A stretch of DNA of 40,950 nucleotides from Alphaproteobacteria bacterium (GTDB lineage Bacteria > Pseudomonadota > Alphaproteobacteria > Rickettsiales > SXRF01): contig JABDCD010000007.1 of assembly GCA_013288305.1 (NCBI GenBank), forward strand, positions 1 through 40,950, in the 5' to 3' direction. Each line of letters opens with the position of its first letter. Within the stretch, counting starts at the first letter, position 1. A model generated the notes under the pieces. It made no database searches. It had not been told where the DNA came from and worked only from the letters and a program-made list of their open reading frames with translations. Made by a program: the position numbers and the translations under genes. This document shows, in pieces, positions 15,116-23,681 of the stretch.

Positions 15116-18009
15116 ATGCAAAAAATGCATTCAGAAAAAATAGCAAGCAAGCAAGCAAGCAAGCAAGCAAGAACTATGCCTGCCTAGGATTTCCGGCACT
15201 TTCGGCAGGATTCACCCTGCTGGAACTCTCCATCGTACTGGCGATCATCGCCGTCATCACGGCCGGCACCATGTCGATGGGCACATCGATGGTGGAGTCA
15301 GCGAAGAGGGTTTCCACCAACAGCAAGCTCGACGCCATTGAAACCGCCCTGATGGCCTACCGGGTGGGCAGTAACCGCCTGCCCTGTCCCACCGACCCGG
15401 CCCTGACCGACATCGCTGCAAACTCCGCTACCTATGGCTATGAGACAGGCGTGGCCGGGACATGCACCGGCGGCAGCAACGTCAGCGTCGCCGCACCCAA
15501 GCCCTATACCGGCACCCTCGTCGAAGGCGCAGTGCCGGTCAGAACGCTCAACCTCCCCGACGAATACATGTTCGACGGCTGGGGCAGGAAATTCGCCTAT
15601 GCCGTATGGACGCCGATGACGGCGGCGCTATCCTTCGTTAATTACCTCATCACAAATAACTGCGGAGCGATCACCATCAACAACGCAGCGGGTGCTCACC
15701 GGACGGTCGTGGCGGATTACGCGCTCGTCAGCTACGGCCCGGATGGGCATGGCGGTTATCTCAAGGGCGGCGCCGTCAGCACACGAATGAATGCCGGAGT
15801 AACCAATGCCGACGAGTTGACTGATTGCCATTGCACCAGCGCCGCCGCCGCCGGAACCTATGCCGCCACCTACGTGCAAAAAGACTTGTCGCTCGATGGC
15901 AGCGACGCAACGCACCCATTCAGCCACATCGTGCGCTACAAGGAGCGCTGGCAGATGCAGAATGCCTATGACGCGTATGCTCCTACCGGCGGCTCCCTCT
16001 GCACGCTGGGCTTCCGCATCGACGGCACGGCGGCAAACGAACAGATAGGCGACAACCAGTCCCACCTCTATACGATGGACATCAGCGGCGACGGCCAGGA
16101 CGACCTGATGATTGCCAGCAAGAATCTAGCCAGGGCCTATGCCATCTTCGGCAAGGTGGGCAACTGGTCGTCTCCGTTTATCCTCTCCACGGTTACCCCC
16201 AACCCCAACGGCACCAACGGCTTCTATGTTACCAGCAGCACCTGGGGCAATTCACGGTTCAGCTTCGTCGGCGCCAAACAAGCCTGTTCCGGTGGCAACT
16301 GCCAGGCCATAGGAAGCGTGGATCTGGACGGCGACGGCAATAAGGATCTGGTTCTGACCCAGCTGGAAAGCGGCTTCGCGGAGAATAACGTCATCATCTT
16401 CGGCGGGCAGACGGCACCGTGGTCAAACCCGTTCGACGCATCAAGAACCGGACCCTCTGCAACCATCGATGGCACCAAGGCATCCATATTCCAGCATCCC
16501 ACGGCGGGGGGATTCCCGGTGGCGGGCGCGACGACTCTGGTAGGCAAGTTCCATAGCACCAGCTATGCGGATCTGGTGGTGACGATGAACAGCGGCGGTT
16601 TTTTCGTCGGCCACGGCAATACCGCCATTGTCTTCGGAAAGACCCGCCCGTGGTCAACGTATTTCGACACCAGCAGCCTCAACGGCAGCACCACCGGCAT
16701 CAAGCTCTACGATGACGTGTCAACCAGCTGGAGCAGTACCACCATCGCCCTGGGCGATGTCAACGGCGACGGCTACAAGGATTTTATTCAGGGCGACACC
16801 AACAACAACAACGGCAAGGACAACGTCGTTATCATCAATGGCGGCGCCGGCCCGCCCTGGAGCAGCGTGCCGAATATCGATAATTCCGTCATTAAATGCA
16901 CGACGCCGGGCGCCAACAGCAATACACTGACCTTTACCCAGGGCTATACCCCTTCCGCCTCCGATGTCGGAAAATACGTGAGCATCACGGCGGGCACCAA
17001 TCTCAATCAGGGCGTATATCATATCACGGCATGGACTTCCGTTCCCAATGGCGACGCCTCCAACACCTGGACGCTGTCCGGATCGTCCAACTTGACCACC
17101 GCCGGCGGCGCCGGTAGTGCCATTACCGGTACGATGGTGTATCAGTTCAGCGCGCTCAACACTGCCAGCAATCCCACAGGCTGGCGGATCGAAAAACCCA
17201 GCCCGGCCACGGTCACTTATTTCGGTGGTAACGTGAACGTGGGCCATCTTCGCAATAGCACGTATGAGGATGTGTATGTTGCATCGCAGATAGGAGTGGA
17301 GAGCGGTCAGAACGAATGCTATGTTTTCTTCGGCGGCGCCACTCCTAGTCCTGCATCGCCGTGGTCTACCCCATGGACCGCAGTTGCCAACCTGACCGGC
17401 GTCGCCGGCGGCTTCGTCTTTGCTCCGGACGCGTCGCATAAGCCTAGCGGCTCAGTCTTCTTTGCTGACGTCACCGGCGACGGAATCGACGATATACTCT
17501 GGAAGCCCAGCAGCTTGTATCTGATGATTTACTTCGGCAAGGCGGGTGGGTTCGGCGCATCGCAAACAATCTCGGCTGCCGCCTTTGACGGCAACGTCGG
17601 CACGATTATCACCGGCCCGGTGAGCAGCAGCTGGACCGTGGCCGTGGGCGACGTCAACGGCGACGGCATCAACGATATCATTATCGGTATTCCCACCGCC
17701 GGCGCGGCGTTCGGCCGCGCCGGCGCGGGCGAAGTGTTCGTCGTCTTCGGCAAATCCTCGGGCTGGCCCGCTAGCATCGACCTGTCCACGCTCACCGGCG
17801 TCAACGGTGTCGCGATCGAAGGTGCCGTTGCCGGCGACGCGGTAGGAAGTTCCGTGACCACCGCCGACCTGAACGGCGACGGCGTCAAGGACATCGTCGC
17901 CTGCGCGCCCACCGCCAGCTATAACGGCGCCAGCTCCGGCAGCTGCTACGTCGTCTGGGGCCACAAAGGCTCTTGGCCAGCCACAATCGACCTGGGCAAT
18001 TTGAACTGA
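15116..18009 (+). CDS. Type IV pilin-like protein fused to FG-GAP (integrin-type) beta-propeller; start out of frame across a tetranucleotide tract
   Basis: The body is open to 18009. It contains a prepilin peptidase/N-methylation motif, SAG^FTLLELSIVLAIIAVI, from 15205, so this is a secreted pilin- or pseudopilin-class protein. Further on are at least six Ca-binding-type FG-GAP motifs: DISGDGQDD (16078), DLDGDGNKD (16321), DVNGDGYKD (16756), DVTGDGIDD (17467), DVNGDGIND (17650) and DLNGDGVKD (17866). This fits an integrin-alpha-like propeller with an inserted module at about 16890-17160. In this frame no ATG/GTG/TTG occurs between the TAA at 15079 and ATG 15271, which would discard the pilin signal. 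ATG 15116, just after a stop, leads into a GCAA tract (15143-15170, seven units) and reaches TAG after 26 sense codons. With eight (or five) units it would read through into the pilin; with eight the product would be 965 residues. The gene is therefore probably phase-OFF here, or the tract is mis-assembled. Confidence 0.78.
15142..15171 (+). repeat. GCAA tetranucleotide microsatellite at the 5' end of the pilin gene
   Basis: A perfect period-4 run of 30 bp (seven complete GCAA units plus flanking bases) lies 9 codons after ATG 15116 and 12 codons before the pilin cleavage site. Translated, it gives repeats of A-S-K-Q. Slippage by one unit shifts the frame, which is the arrangement of a contingency locus. 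Confidence 0.92.
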
Positions 18010-18138
18010 CCGTTATGCCCGGTTTTATGAAAAGCCCTGATGAGGCAACTCACCTTCGTCATAGGGCCATGGATTTGGAGGAACGGGAGAGAGATAAAAA
18101 AAGCAAAAAACAAAGTTTATTTATTATAGGAGGGTTTT
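18010..18138 (+). promoter_or_regulatory. Structured leader between the pilin gene and the G8 gene
   Basis: GCCC-TGATGA (about 18034-18043) pairs with TCGTCA-(TA)-GGGC (about 18056-18067), forming a stem-loop. A purine-rich, then AT-rich segment ends in the AGGAGGG ribosome-binding site at 18128-18134. No known riboswitch consensus is recognisable. Confidence 0.35.
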
Positions 18139-20418
18139 ATGGCCGCAACACATCGCACCACCAAGCCACAATGGCGCCACGCCGCTCTGGCAACGCTCTT
18201 GTTGGCGCTAGGCAGCCTCCTGCCCGCCGGGCAGCAGGCTTATGCACAAATCGTCGCCACGCCTTATGATAAGATTCCTAATTTCTGCACCGTTCCGACC
18301 GACACCACCGTAAAATCGGGCAACTGGTCAGATCCTACGATATGGTCTACCGGGAAAGTCCCGGGAGCAGGCGACATCGTATCCATCGGCCATGCCGTAA
18401 CCTATGACGTGGCCAGTACCTCCCCCACCGCCGTTGACAGCGTGTGCGTCACCGGCGCGTTGAACTTCCGCCCTGACATCACTACCACCCTCTATGTTAC
18501 CAACCTGCTGGTGATGCCCGCCGGCACATTGCAAGTAGGTACCGCGGCTAACCCCATCGCTGCCAATGTCACCGCCACCATCGTCATCGCCGACACACCC
18601 ATGGACACCGTTAAAGACCCGGCACAATACGGTCACGGTCTGATTGCATTGGGTACCATAACGATGTCCGGCCAACCACTTGCCAATACGTGGATTAAGC
18701 TCGCAGCCAATGCGCACATAGGCGACATCACCTTAACGCTGGCTCAACCCGCCAGCGGCTGGAAGGCTGGCGACACCGTGTACCTGCCTGACAGTTCGAA
18801 TCCGGACGTCAACGGCCAAGTCAATGGCAAACCCTGGACTCCGATGCAGGAAAAAGTGAAGCTGGCCAGTATCTCCGCCGACGGCTTGACGCTGACCTTG
18901 GCCAGCGCGCTGAAGTTTGATCATACAGGCCTTCAAAACCACACCGGCAAGTGGTTTCTGCCGGATGTGGCCAATATGACGCGTAACGTCGCGGTTAAAT
19001 CGTCAAGCGCCACGCAACCCGCCCGTGGCTATGCCATGTTCACCGGCCGGGCCAACGTGAACATCCAGTATGTGAACTTCGGCGGCCTGGGACGGCAGAC
19101 CAATGCCGTGCCCGACGACACGACCTACGACACCAAGGGCAATGTTACGCACGTGGGTACCGACCAGGAAAACCGCAACGCCGTCACTTTGCTGCATCTC
19201 ATCGGGCCGACCACGCCGCAAGCCAACGGCTATCAGTACACTTTCGCCGGCAACGTCGTCACATGCCCGCTCAACCCCATGCCCTTCCGCTGGGGCATCA
19301 ACATGTACGATAGCCATTACGGGCTGATCAAGGACAATGTCGTCGTCAACTGGCAAGGAGCCGGCATCATCGGCGTGACCGGGTCTGAGACCGGCAACGT
19401 CATCGCCCACAACTTCGTCGCCCAAATCTCGGGTGGTCCTGGCCGGGCGGACTTCCGCGTCGCCAACCGGGATTACGGCTTCGAGGGCGGGCCATTCTGG
19501 TTCGGCGGCTTCAACAACTCTGTCAATGACAACGTGGCTACCGACGCTGCCTACGCGGGCTACACCTACTACGGCAGGGGCACGGTCAAGGCGCCGCCTT
19601 TCCAAGGTGCTGACTACTCGCAATACGTAACCGTTCAATCGGGGAGCATCCCGATCCGGCAATTTTCGAATAACGAGGCATACGGCGTCATGGGTTACGC
19701 GTTAACGATCTGGGGGCTCGGCGCCGGCTTCACTTCGGTAGACCCCACTATGGGGCCGAGCATGGTCGATGGCTTCACCGCCTGGGGGCCCAGCGCCTAC
19801 TACGGCTACGAAACGACCAATCTGACGTTTGACCATTTCACCGCCCTGGCCGATGGCACCCTGCAAGGCAACCAGAATAATAGCAATGCCGGGTTGTTTT
19901 TCAGCGATTACCTCACCAACAACTTCACGGTGAACCACGCGGATATCGAAGGGTTCGGGACAGGGTATTATGGCTCCACGTACGCCAGCGGGACCATCAC
20001 CCTGGAGAACTCGTTCTTCCAGAACGTCTATAATATCGTTGTCCAGACGCCCAGTGCTTCGGGATCGAACACGAACAGCGCGAGCATGCCGCCCCGGACT
20101 CTTCTGGCCGTCAACGACACCTTCGCCTCGCTGCCGCATGCGGGTGGCCGCCCGCAGCTCAATATCGTGATGGGGTATCGGGATGGGAGTGGTAACGGTG
20201 GGTTTGGAAACTACATCGTGCCGGACACGGTCTTCGTTACCGACTATAACGGCGTGGCCGGGGACAACTTCCAGGTATTCTACAACGAGCAGGCCCCCGG
20301 TTTCCTCGTTCCGCAAACCAACAGCACGAGAACGATTGGCTCCCCCGAAGCCGGCCTCACCAACGCGCAGAACTGGGCGAAATACGGCATCGCCATCGCC
20401 GGAGCGGTAGCGCCATGA
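18139..20418 (+). CDS. Secreted G8-domain / parallel beta-helix protein
   Basis: The 759-residue product has a clear signal peptide, with basic residues, LATLLLALGSLLPAG and a likely cleavage after AYA (residue 36). The ATG has AGGAGGG six bases upstream. Residues about 55-180 match a G8 domain (GNWSDPTIWSTGKVPGAGD, then a series of short beta strands ending in LPDSSNPDVNG). The rest looks like a right-handed beta-helix with NxxxxN-type turns (KDNVVVNWQGAGIIGVTG, GNVIAHNFVAQISGG, LTNNFTVNHADIEGFG). The domain order recalls CEMIP/TMEM2/PKHD1-type proteins, some of which act on hyaluronan, but catalytic activity here is speculation. It follows the pilin/propeller gene by 129 bp, so the two may act together at the cell surface. 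Confidence 0.85.
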   Translation: MAATHRTTKPQWRHAALATLLLALGSLLPAGQQAYAQIVATPYDKIPNFCTVPTDTTVKSGNWSDPTIWSTGKVPGAGDIVSIGHAVTYDVASTSPTAVDSVCVTGALNFRPDITTTLYVTNLLVMPAGTLQVGTAANPIAANVTATIVIADTPMDTVKDPAQYGHGLIALGTITMSGQPLANTWIKLAANAHIGDITLTLAQPASGWKAGDTVYLPDSSNPDVNGQVNGKPWTPMQEKVKLASISADGLTLTLASALKFDHTGLQNHTGKWFLPDVANMTRNVAVKSSSATQPARGYAMFTGRANVNIQYVNFGGLGRQTNAVPDDTTYDTKGNVTHVGTDQENRNAVTLLHLIGPTTPQANGYQYTFAGNVVTCPLNPMPFRWGINMYDSHYGLIKDNVVVNWQGAGIIGVTGSETGNVIAHNFVAQISGGPGRADFRVANRDYGFEGGPFWFGGFNNSVNDNVATDAAYAGYTYYGRGTVKAPPFQGADYSQYVTVQSGSIPIRQFSNNEAYGVMGYALTIWGLGAGFTSVDPTMGPSMVDGFTAWGPSAYYGYETTNLTFDHFTALADGTLQGNQNNSNAGLFFSDYLTNNFTVNHADIEGFGTGYYGSTYASGTITLENSFFQNVYNIVVQTPSASGSNTNSASMPPRTLLAVNDTFASLPHAGGRPQLNIVMGYRDGSGNGGFGNYIVPDTVFVTDYNGVAGDNFQVFYNEQAPGFLVPQTNSTRTIGSPEAGLTNAQNWAKYGIAIAGAVAP

Positions 20419-20516
20419 CGATTCCCGATACACCGCTCAGGCCATCCGTCTGGCTCGATGGCGACACGGCTGATGGCCTCTCGTTATGTCGAGGGTGCTA
20501 TCAACGGAAAAGCGCC

Positions 20517-21707
20517 TTATACCGCTTTGGGAGCTAGATGTCGCAGGTTCGAATCCTGTCGCCCCTTCCACGCCTCGGTAAAACTGACAATTTCTTCCTC
20601 CGTCGTCGCCCAGCCACCACTGATGCGGATGGCGCAGGAAGCCAGGGTTTTCGGCACGCCCATCGCGGCCAGCACATGCGATGCCTCGATCCGTCCCGAT
20701 GAGCAGGCCGAACCGGCGCTGACGGCGAATCCCTTGAGGTCGAAATCCATCAACTGCACTTCGTTGCCGACACCCGGCATGGCAACGCAGCTGGTGTTGG
20801 GCAGGCGGGGGGCGGATGCGCCAAAAACAAATGGCAAAGGACAAATGTCAAAATTATCTTTTGTCCTTTGACCTTTGACATTTGACATTTCCTGCTCCGC
20901 TTTATCCAACCACCCCCGCAATCGCCGCATCTGGCTAAAATCGATCTTCTCCACCGCAATAGCGAACCCGGCAATGGCGGCGACGTTTTCCGTGCCGGCG
21001 CGGCGTCCCAACTCCTGCCCGCCGCCGGACAGCAGCGGCGTGAGTGGCAAGTCGCGGCGCACCACCAGCGCGCTAGCTCCCACCGGCCCGCCGCATTTAT
21101 GGCCGCTGATGGTCATCATATCGCAACCCAGCGCACCGAAATCGACCGGGATTTTTCCCAAGCCCTGCACCGCATCGCAATGCAGCAACGCCCCATGTTT
21201 TTTGCACAGGGCGGCAACGTCGCGGATAGGTTGGATCACCCCCGTCTCATTATTGGCCAGCATAACGGAAACCAGCGCCGGCGCGTCACCTTTCAGCATC
21301 GCATCGAGGGCGGAAAGGTCGATGAGGCCGGAGGAGGTGACGGGAACGGTAGACAGTGGACGGTAGATGGTGGACGGTGAAATGCTGTCAACTGTCAACC
21401 GTCCACTGTCCAACGTCTGCCGCAATACCGAGCTATGCTCCACCACGCTCACCATCAGCCGTCTTCCGGCGATGCCGCGCAAAGCCATCGCATTGGCCTC
21501 GGTGCCTGATGCGGTGAAAATGATTTCATTCGGCCAGGCGCTGATGGCGTCGGCGATGGTCTTGCGCGCATTTTCAAGATATTTCTTCGCCTCGCAGCCG
21601 AAGCGATGCACCGACGACGGGTTGAGCGGCATTGCCAATAATTCCTGCATCCGGGCGATGGCTTCCGGGCGGACGGGGGCGGTGGCGTTGTAGTCGAGGT
21701 AGATCAT
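20517..21707 (-). CDS. iscS: Cysteine desulfurase (IscS/NifS family)
   Basis: PLP enzyme mobilising sulphur from cysteine for Fe-S assembly. Present are [41 protein letters not shown] (cofactor His), CDAVQGLGKIPVDF, the PLP lysine in SGHKCGGPVGAS and the persulfide cysteine loop AVSAGSACSSGR. Three segments are foreign to the family. Residues from palindrome H5 (about GRLTVDSISPSTIYRPLST) sit before the TSSGLIDLSALD strand. Residues from palindrome H6 (SNVKGQRTKDNFDICPLPF) precede GASAPRLPNTSCVAMPG. A C-terminal tail, RQDSNLRHLAPKAV, is the antisense of a tRNA 3' fragment. The start overlaps the iscR stop by ATGA. An active enzyme is likely but not assured. Confidence 0.93.
   Translation of the reverse strand: MIYLDYNATAPVRPEAIARMQELLAMPLNPSSVHRFGCEAKKYLENARKTIADAISAWPNEIIFTASGTEANAMALRGIAGRRLMVSVVEHSSVLRQTLDSGRLTVDSISPSTIYRPLSTVPVTSSGLIDLSALDAMLKGDAPALVSVMLANNETGVIQPIRDVAALCKKHGALLHCDAVQGLGKIPVDFGALGCDMMTISGHKCGGPVGASALVVRRDLPLTPLLSGGGQELGRRAGTENVAAIAGFAIAVEKIDFSQMRRLRGWLDKAEQEMSNVKGQRTKDNFDICPLPFVFGASAPRLPNTSCVAMPGVGNEVQLMDFDLKGFAVSAGSACSSGRIEASHVLAAMGVPKTLASCAIRISGGWATTEEEIVSFTEAWKGRQDSNLRHLAPKAV
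20524..20570 (+). pseudogene. Degenerate tRNA-Pro 3' fragment (possible attachment-site remnant)
   Basis: GCTTTGGGAGC..., then GTCGCAGGTTCGAATCCTGTCGCCCC and TTCCA, keep the TGG anticodon loop, T arm and 3' CCA of a tRNA-Pro. The anticodon stem no longer pairs and the 5' half is not recognisable. It resembles, at roughly three-quarters identity, the intact tRNA-Pro at 14790-14866 and has the same orientation. Read on the other strand it forms the C terminus of IscS. Confidence 0.6.
20827..20890. repeat. H6: heptamer-arm palindrome (ACAAATG/GCAAAGG type) inside iscS
   Basis: The left arm has ACAAATG, GCAAAGG, ACAAATG units. The right arm has TTTGTCC, TTTGACC, TTTGACA, TTTGACA units. It is in frame with iscS and shares its unit type with H8 downstream of proC. 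Confidence 0.78.
21347..21415. repeat. H5: heptamer-arm palindrome (GTGGACG type) inside iscS
   Basis: GACAGTGGACGGT (from about 21352) is exactly mirrored by ACCGTCCACTGTC (to about 21410), with further GGTGGACGG/CTGTCAACTGTCAAC units. It adds about 20 codons in frame to iscS. Confidence 0.78.
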
Positions 21708-22186
21708 CGGGGATTAGGCATTAGGGATTGGGGATTAGTAAAAAGATTTTCCTTAGTCCCTAATCCCGAATCCCTAATCCCTCCCTTACGAACATCCGCC
21801 AGTGAAATCGAATGCAGGTAATTATAAATCTGCGCGCCGAGGCCTTCCCATAAATCGTGGGTCAGGCAGCGTGCCTTGGTCGCCATGCAGCCGGTGTCGC
21901 TATGACCGGCGCAGCGCGTCATCTTCAGCGATTCGTCGACGGCCTGCACAATGTCGGAAATCCATACTTCCTCCGCCGGGCGCGCCAGCGCATAGCCGCC
22001 GCCCGGGCCGCGCACCGATGTCACCAGTCCGCCCTGCCGCAGCTTGCTGAAAATCTGTTCGAGATAAGGCACGGTGATTTCCTGCGCCTCGGCCAACTCT
22101 TCCAGCTTGACCGGCACACCCGCCTCGCGCCCGGCCAGTTCGACCATGGCCATGACGGCATAACGGGCTTTGGTACCGAGGATCAT
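21704..22186 (-). CDS. iscR: Rrf2-family Fe-S cluster transcription regulator (IscR-like)
   Basis: The winged-helix protein begins [20 protein letters not shown] and contains [27 protein letters not shown] (recognition helix and wing). Three cysteines, in [11 protein letters not shown] and [10 protein letters not shown], are placed as the [2Fe-2S] ligands of IscR. The ATG at 22186 overlaps the cysE stop (ATGA) and has GGGAG upstream. A GTG four codons earlier is less likely. The last about 25 residues, after [10 protein letters not shown] ([16 protein letters not shown]...), are encoded by palindrome H7 and are not typical of the family. The stop overlaps the iscS start. It likely controls the cysE-iscR-iscS operon in response to Fe-S status. 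Confidence 0.92.
   Translation of the reverse strand: MILGTKARYAVMAMVELAGREAGVPVKLEELAEAQEITVPYLEQIFSKLRQGGLVTSVRGPGGGYALARPAEEVWISDIVQAVDESLKMTRCAGHSDTGCMATKARCLTHDLWEGLGAQIYNYLHSISLADVRKGGIRDSGLGTKENLFTNPQSLMPNPR
21708..21785. repeat. H7: heptamer-arm palindrome (GGATTAG type) forming the 3' end of iscR
   Basis: The left arm has GGGATTA/GGCATTA/GGGATTG/GGGATTA units. The right arm has TAGTCCC, TAATCCC, GAATCCC, TAATCCC units. It encodes the last residues of IscR, yet leaves the ATGA overlap with iscS in place. Confidence 0.85.
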
Positions 22187-22887
22187 TTGTTCTCCCACTT
22201 CTTCGCGCTGTCAGCCAGATCGGCGTTCTCCGCCTCCAGCTCGGTGACGCGCATCCGCAGGTTCGCCACGTCGTTGCGCAGCTTCTCCAGCAAGGCGACT
22301 ACCGGGTCGGCCTCCTCGTCCTTGGGCGTGCCATAGGCTTCGAAGTGATGGTCGGGAGCCGCTTTTTCGACGACGGCGCGCGCCGGAATGCCCACCATCG
22401 TCGTATCGGCCTCGACATCCTTGAACACCACGGCGTTCGACCCGATCCGCGCAAAATCCCCTACCTTGATAGGCCCCAGCAACTGCGCTCCGGCACCGAT
22501 GATGACGTTATTGCCGATCTGCGGATGGCGCAGGCTGCCCTTGGCATCATCGGCAGGCGACGATCCGCCCAGCGTGACGTCGTGATAGATGGTGACATCG
22601 TTGCCGATGGTAGCGGTTTCGCCGATGACGACACCCATGCCGTGGTCGATGAAGAAACGCTGGCCGATGGTGGCGCCGGGATGAATGTCGATGCCGGTGA
22701 TGAATCGGCTTATGGTGGACAACAGCCGCGCCGGGAGCTTCAGGCGGCATTTCCATAACCCATGGGACGCCCGGTGAAAAATCAGGGCGTGGATGCCGGG
22801 ATAGCACAATAAAATCTCGGTGCGCGAGCGGGCGGCCGGGTCGCGGGCGAAGACGGAATCGATGTCGTTGATTATTCTCTTGAACAT
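22183..22887 (-). CDS. cysE: Serine O-acetyltransferase
   Basis: Left-handed beta-helix acyltransferase making O-acetylserine for cysteine synthesis. It is the short, EpsC-like form. The catalytic/hexapeptide region reads [19 protein letters not shown] and [25 protein letters not shown], then [35 protein letters not shown] (shown in parts). A C-terminal extension from about residue 195 ([25 protein letters not shown]) looks like a coiled coil. First gene of a tightly overlapping cysE-iscR-iscS operon, linking cysteine supply to sulphur mobilisation. It is divergent from the alpha/beta hydrolase. Confidence 0.95.
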   Translation of the reverse strand: MFKRIINDIDSVFARDPAARSRTEILLCYPGIHALIFHRASHGLWKCRLKLPARLLSTISRFITGIDIHPGATIGQRFFIDHGMGVVIGETATIGNDVTIYHDVTLGGSSPADDAKGSLRHPQIGNNVIIGAGAQLLGPIKVGDFARIGSNAVVFKDVEADTTMVGIPARAVVEKAAPDHHFEAYGTPKDEEADPVVALLEKLRNDVANLRMRVTELEAENADLADSAKKWENK

Positions 22888-22946
22888 TGCACTACAAATT
22901 CAATATAACTACGACCTTCTTAAAGATTACTAGGAATCAACGCAAT

Positions 22947-23645
22947 ATGCCAGAGATTATCATCAACGGCTCCGAGGGGCGCATCGAAGCGCGCTACCAC
23001 GCCAGCGAGCATAAGGGTGCGCCGGTGGTGCTGGTGTTGCACCCGCACCCGCTCTACGGCGGCACCATGAATAACAAAATCGTCTACCGGCTCTATCACA
23101 TCTTCGCGCAGAACGGTTTTTCGGTATTGCGCTTCAATTTTCGCGGCGTCGGCAAATCGCAGGGGAAATATGACGACGGCGTCGGCGAGTTGACCGATGC
23201 CGCCACGGCGCTCGACTGGCTGCAGCAGCAGAATCCCGACGCGCCGACCTGCTGGATCAGCGGCTTTTCCTTCGGCGCCTGGATCGCCCTGCAGCTGCTG
23301 ATGCGCCGCCCGGAAATCGAAGGCTTCGTCGCCATCTCGCCGCCGGCCAATCTCTATGATTTTTCCTTCCTCTCGCCCTGCCCCGCCGCCGGGCTGGTCA
23401 CCCAAGGCGACAAGGACGACGTCGTCTCCGAGGAAGCCGTCGCCAAGCTGGCCGACCGGCTGGGCGCGCAGCATAATTCCCGCATCGCCTACCGCCGCAT
23501 CGCCGGAGCAGACCATTATTACCGCGGCGTCGAGGACGACATGGGCACCATCGTCAATGAGTACATCGTTCAGCGTATGCAGGATTTCAAGCAAAAGCGC
23601 AAAGTCCGCCCCGACCGGAAAAGACGGCAACTGCCGCGGGATTAG
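22947..23645 (+). CDS. Alpha/beta hydrolase (COG2945-type)
   Basis: The start MPEIIINGSEGRIEARYH at 22947 has TAGGAATC upstream. A longer frame from 22887 adds 20 residues that do not look native. The core shows VLVLHPHPLYGGTMNNKIV, VLRFNFRGVGKSQGKYD, the nucleophile elbow GFSFGAW, an acid in TQGDKDDVV and a histidine in GADHYYRG. This pattern is typical of small cytoplasmic hydrolases near cysE/iscR in alphaproteobacteria. The substrate is unknown. The C terminus is strongly basic (KQKRKVRPDRKRRQLPRD). Confidence 0.85.
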   Translation: MPEIIINGSEGRIEARYHASEHKGAPVVLVLHPHPLYGGTMNNKIVYRLYHIFAQNGFSVLRFNFRGVGKSQGKYDDGVGELTDAATALDWLQQQNPDAPTCWISGFSFGAWIALQLLMRRPEIEGFVAISPPANLYDFSFLSPCPAAGLVTQGDKDDVVSEEAVAKLADRLGAQHNSRIAYRRIAGADHYYRGVEDDMGTIVNEYIVQRMQDFKQKRKVRPDRKRRQLPRD

Positions 23646-23681
23646 GGATGCCTGTACAAATCAGCATTGCACGAAATGATT

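Noticed and set aside
18020-18070. Riboswitch (for example c-di-GMP) upstream of the G8 gene
   Set aside because: Only a simple stem-loop is seen. The conserved core nucleotides of known classes are not recognisable.
18028-18269. Small ORF MKSPDEATHLRH... before the G8 gene
   Set aside because: No good ribosome-binding site, and it runs into the signal-peptide region of the real gene in another frame.
15628-20433. Several long minus-strand ORFs opposite the pilin/propeller and G8 genes
   Set aside because: They are shadows caused by GC-rich codon bias. Compositions are valine/glycine/aspartate-rich with no recognisable motifs, while the plus strand encodes clear domains.
20437-20844. Minus-strand ORF containing GATGFEPATSSSQSG
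   Set aside because: Another antisense-tRNA artefact in a different frame, overlapping the true iscS frame.
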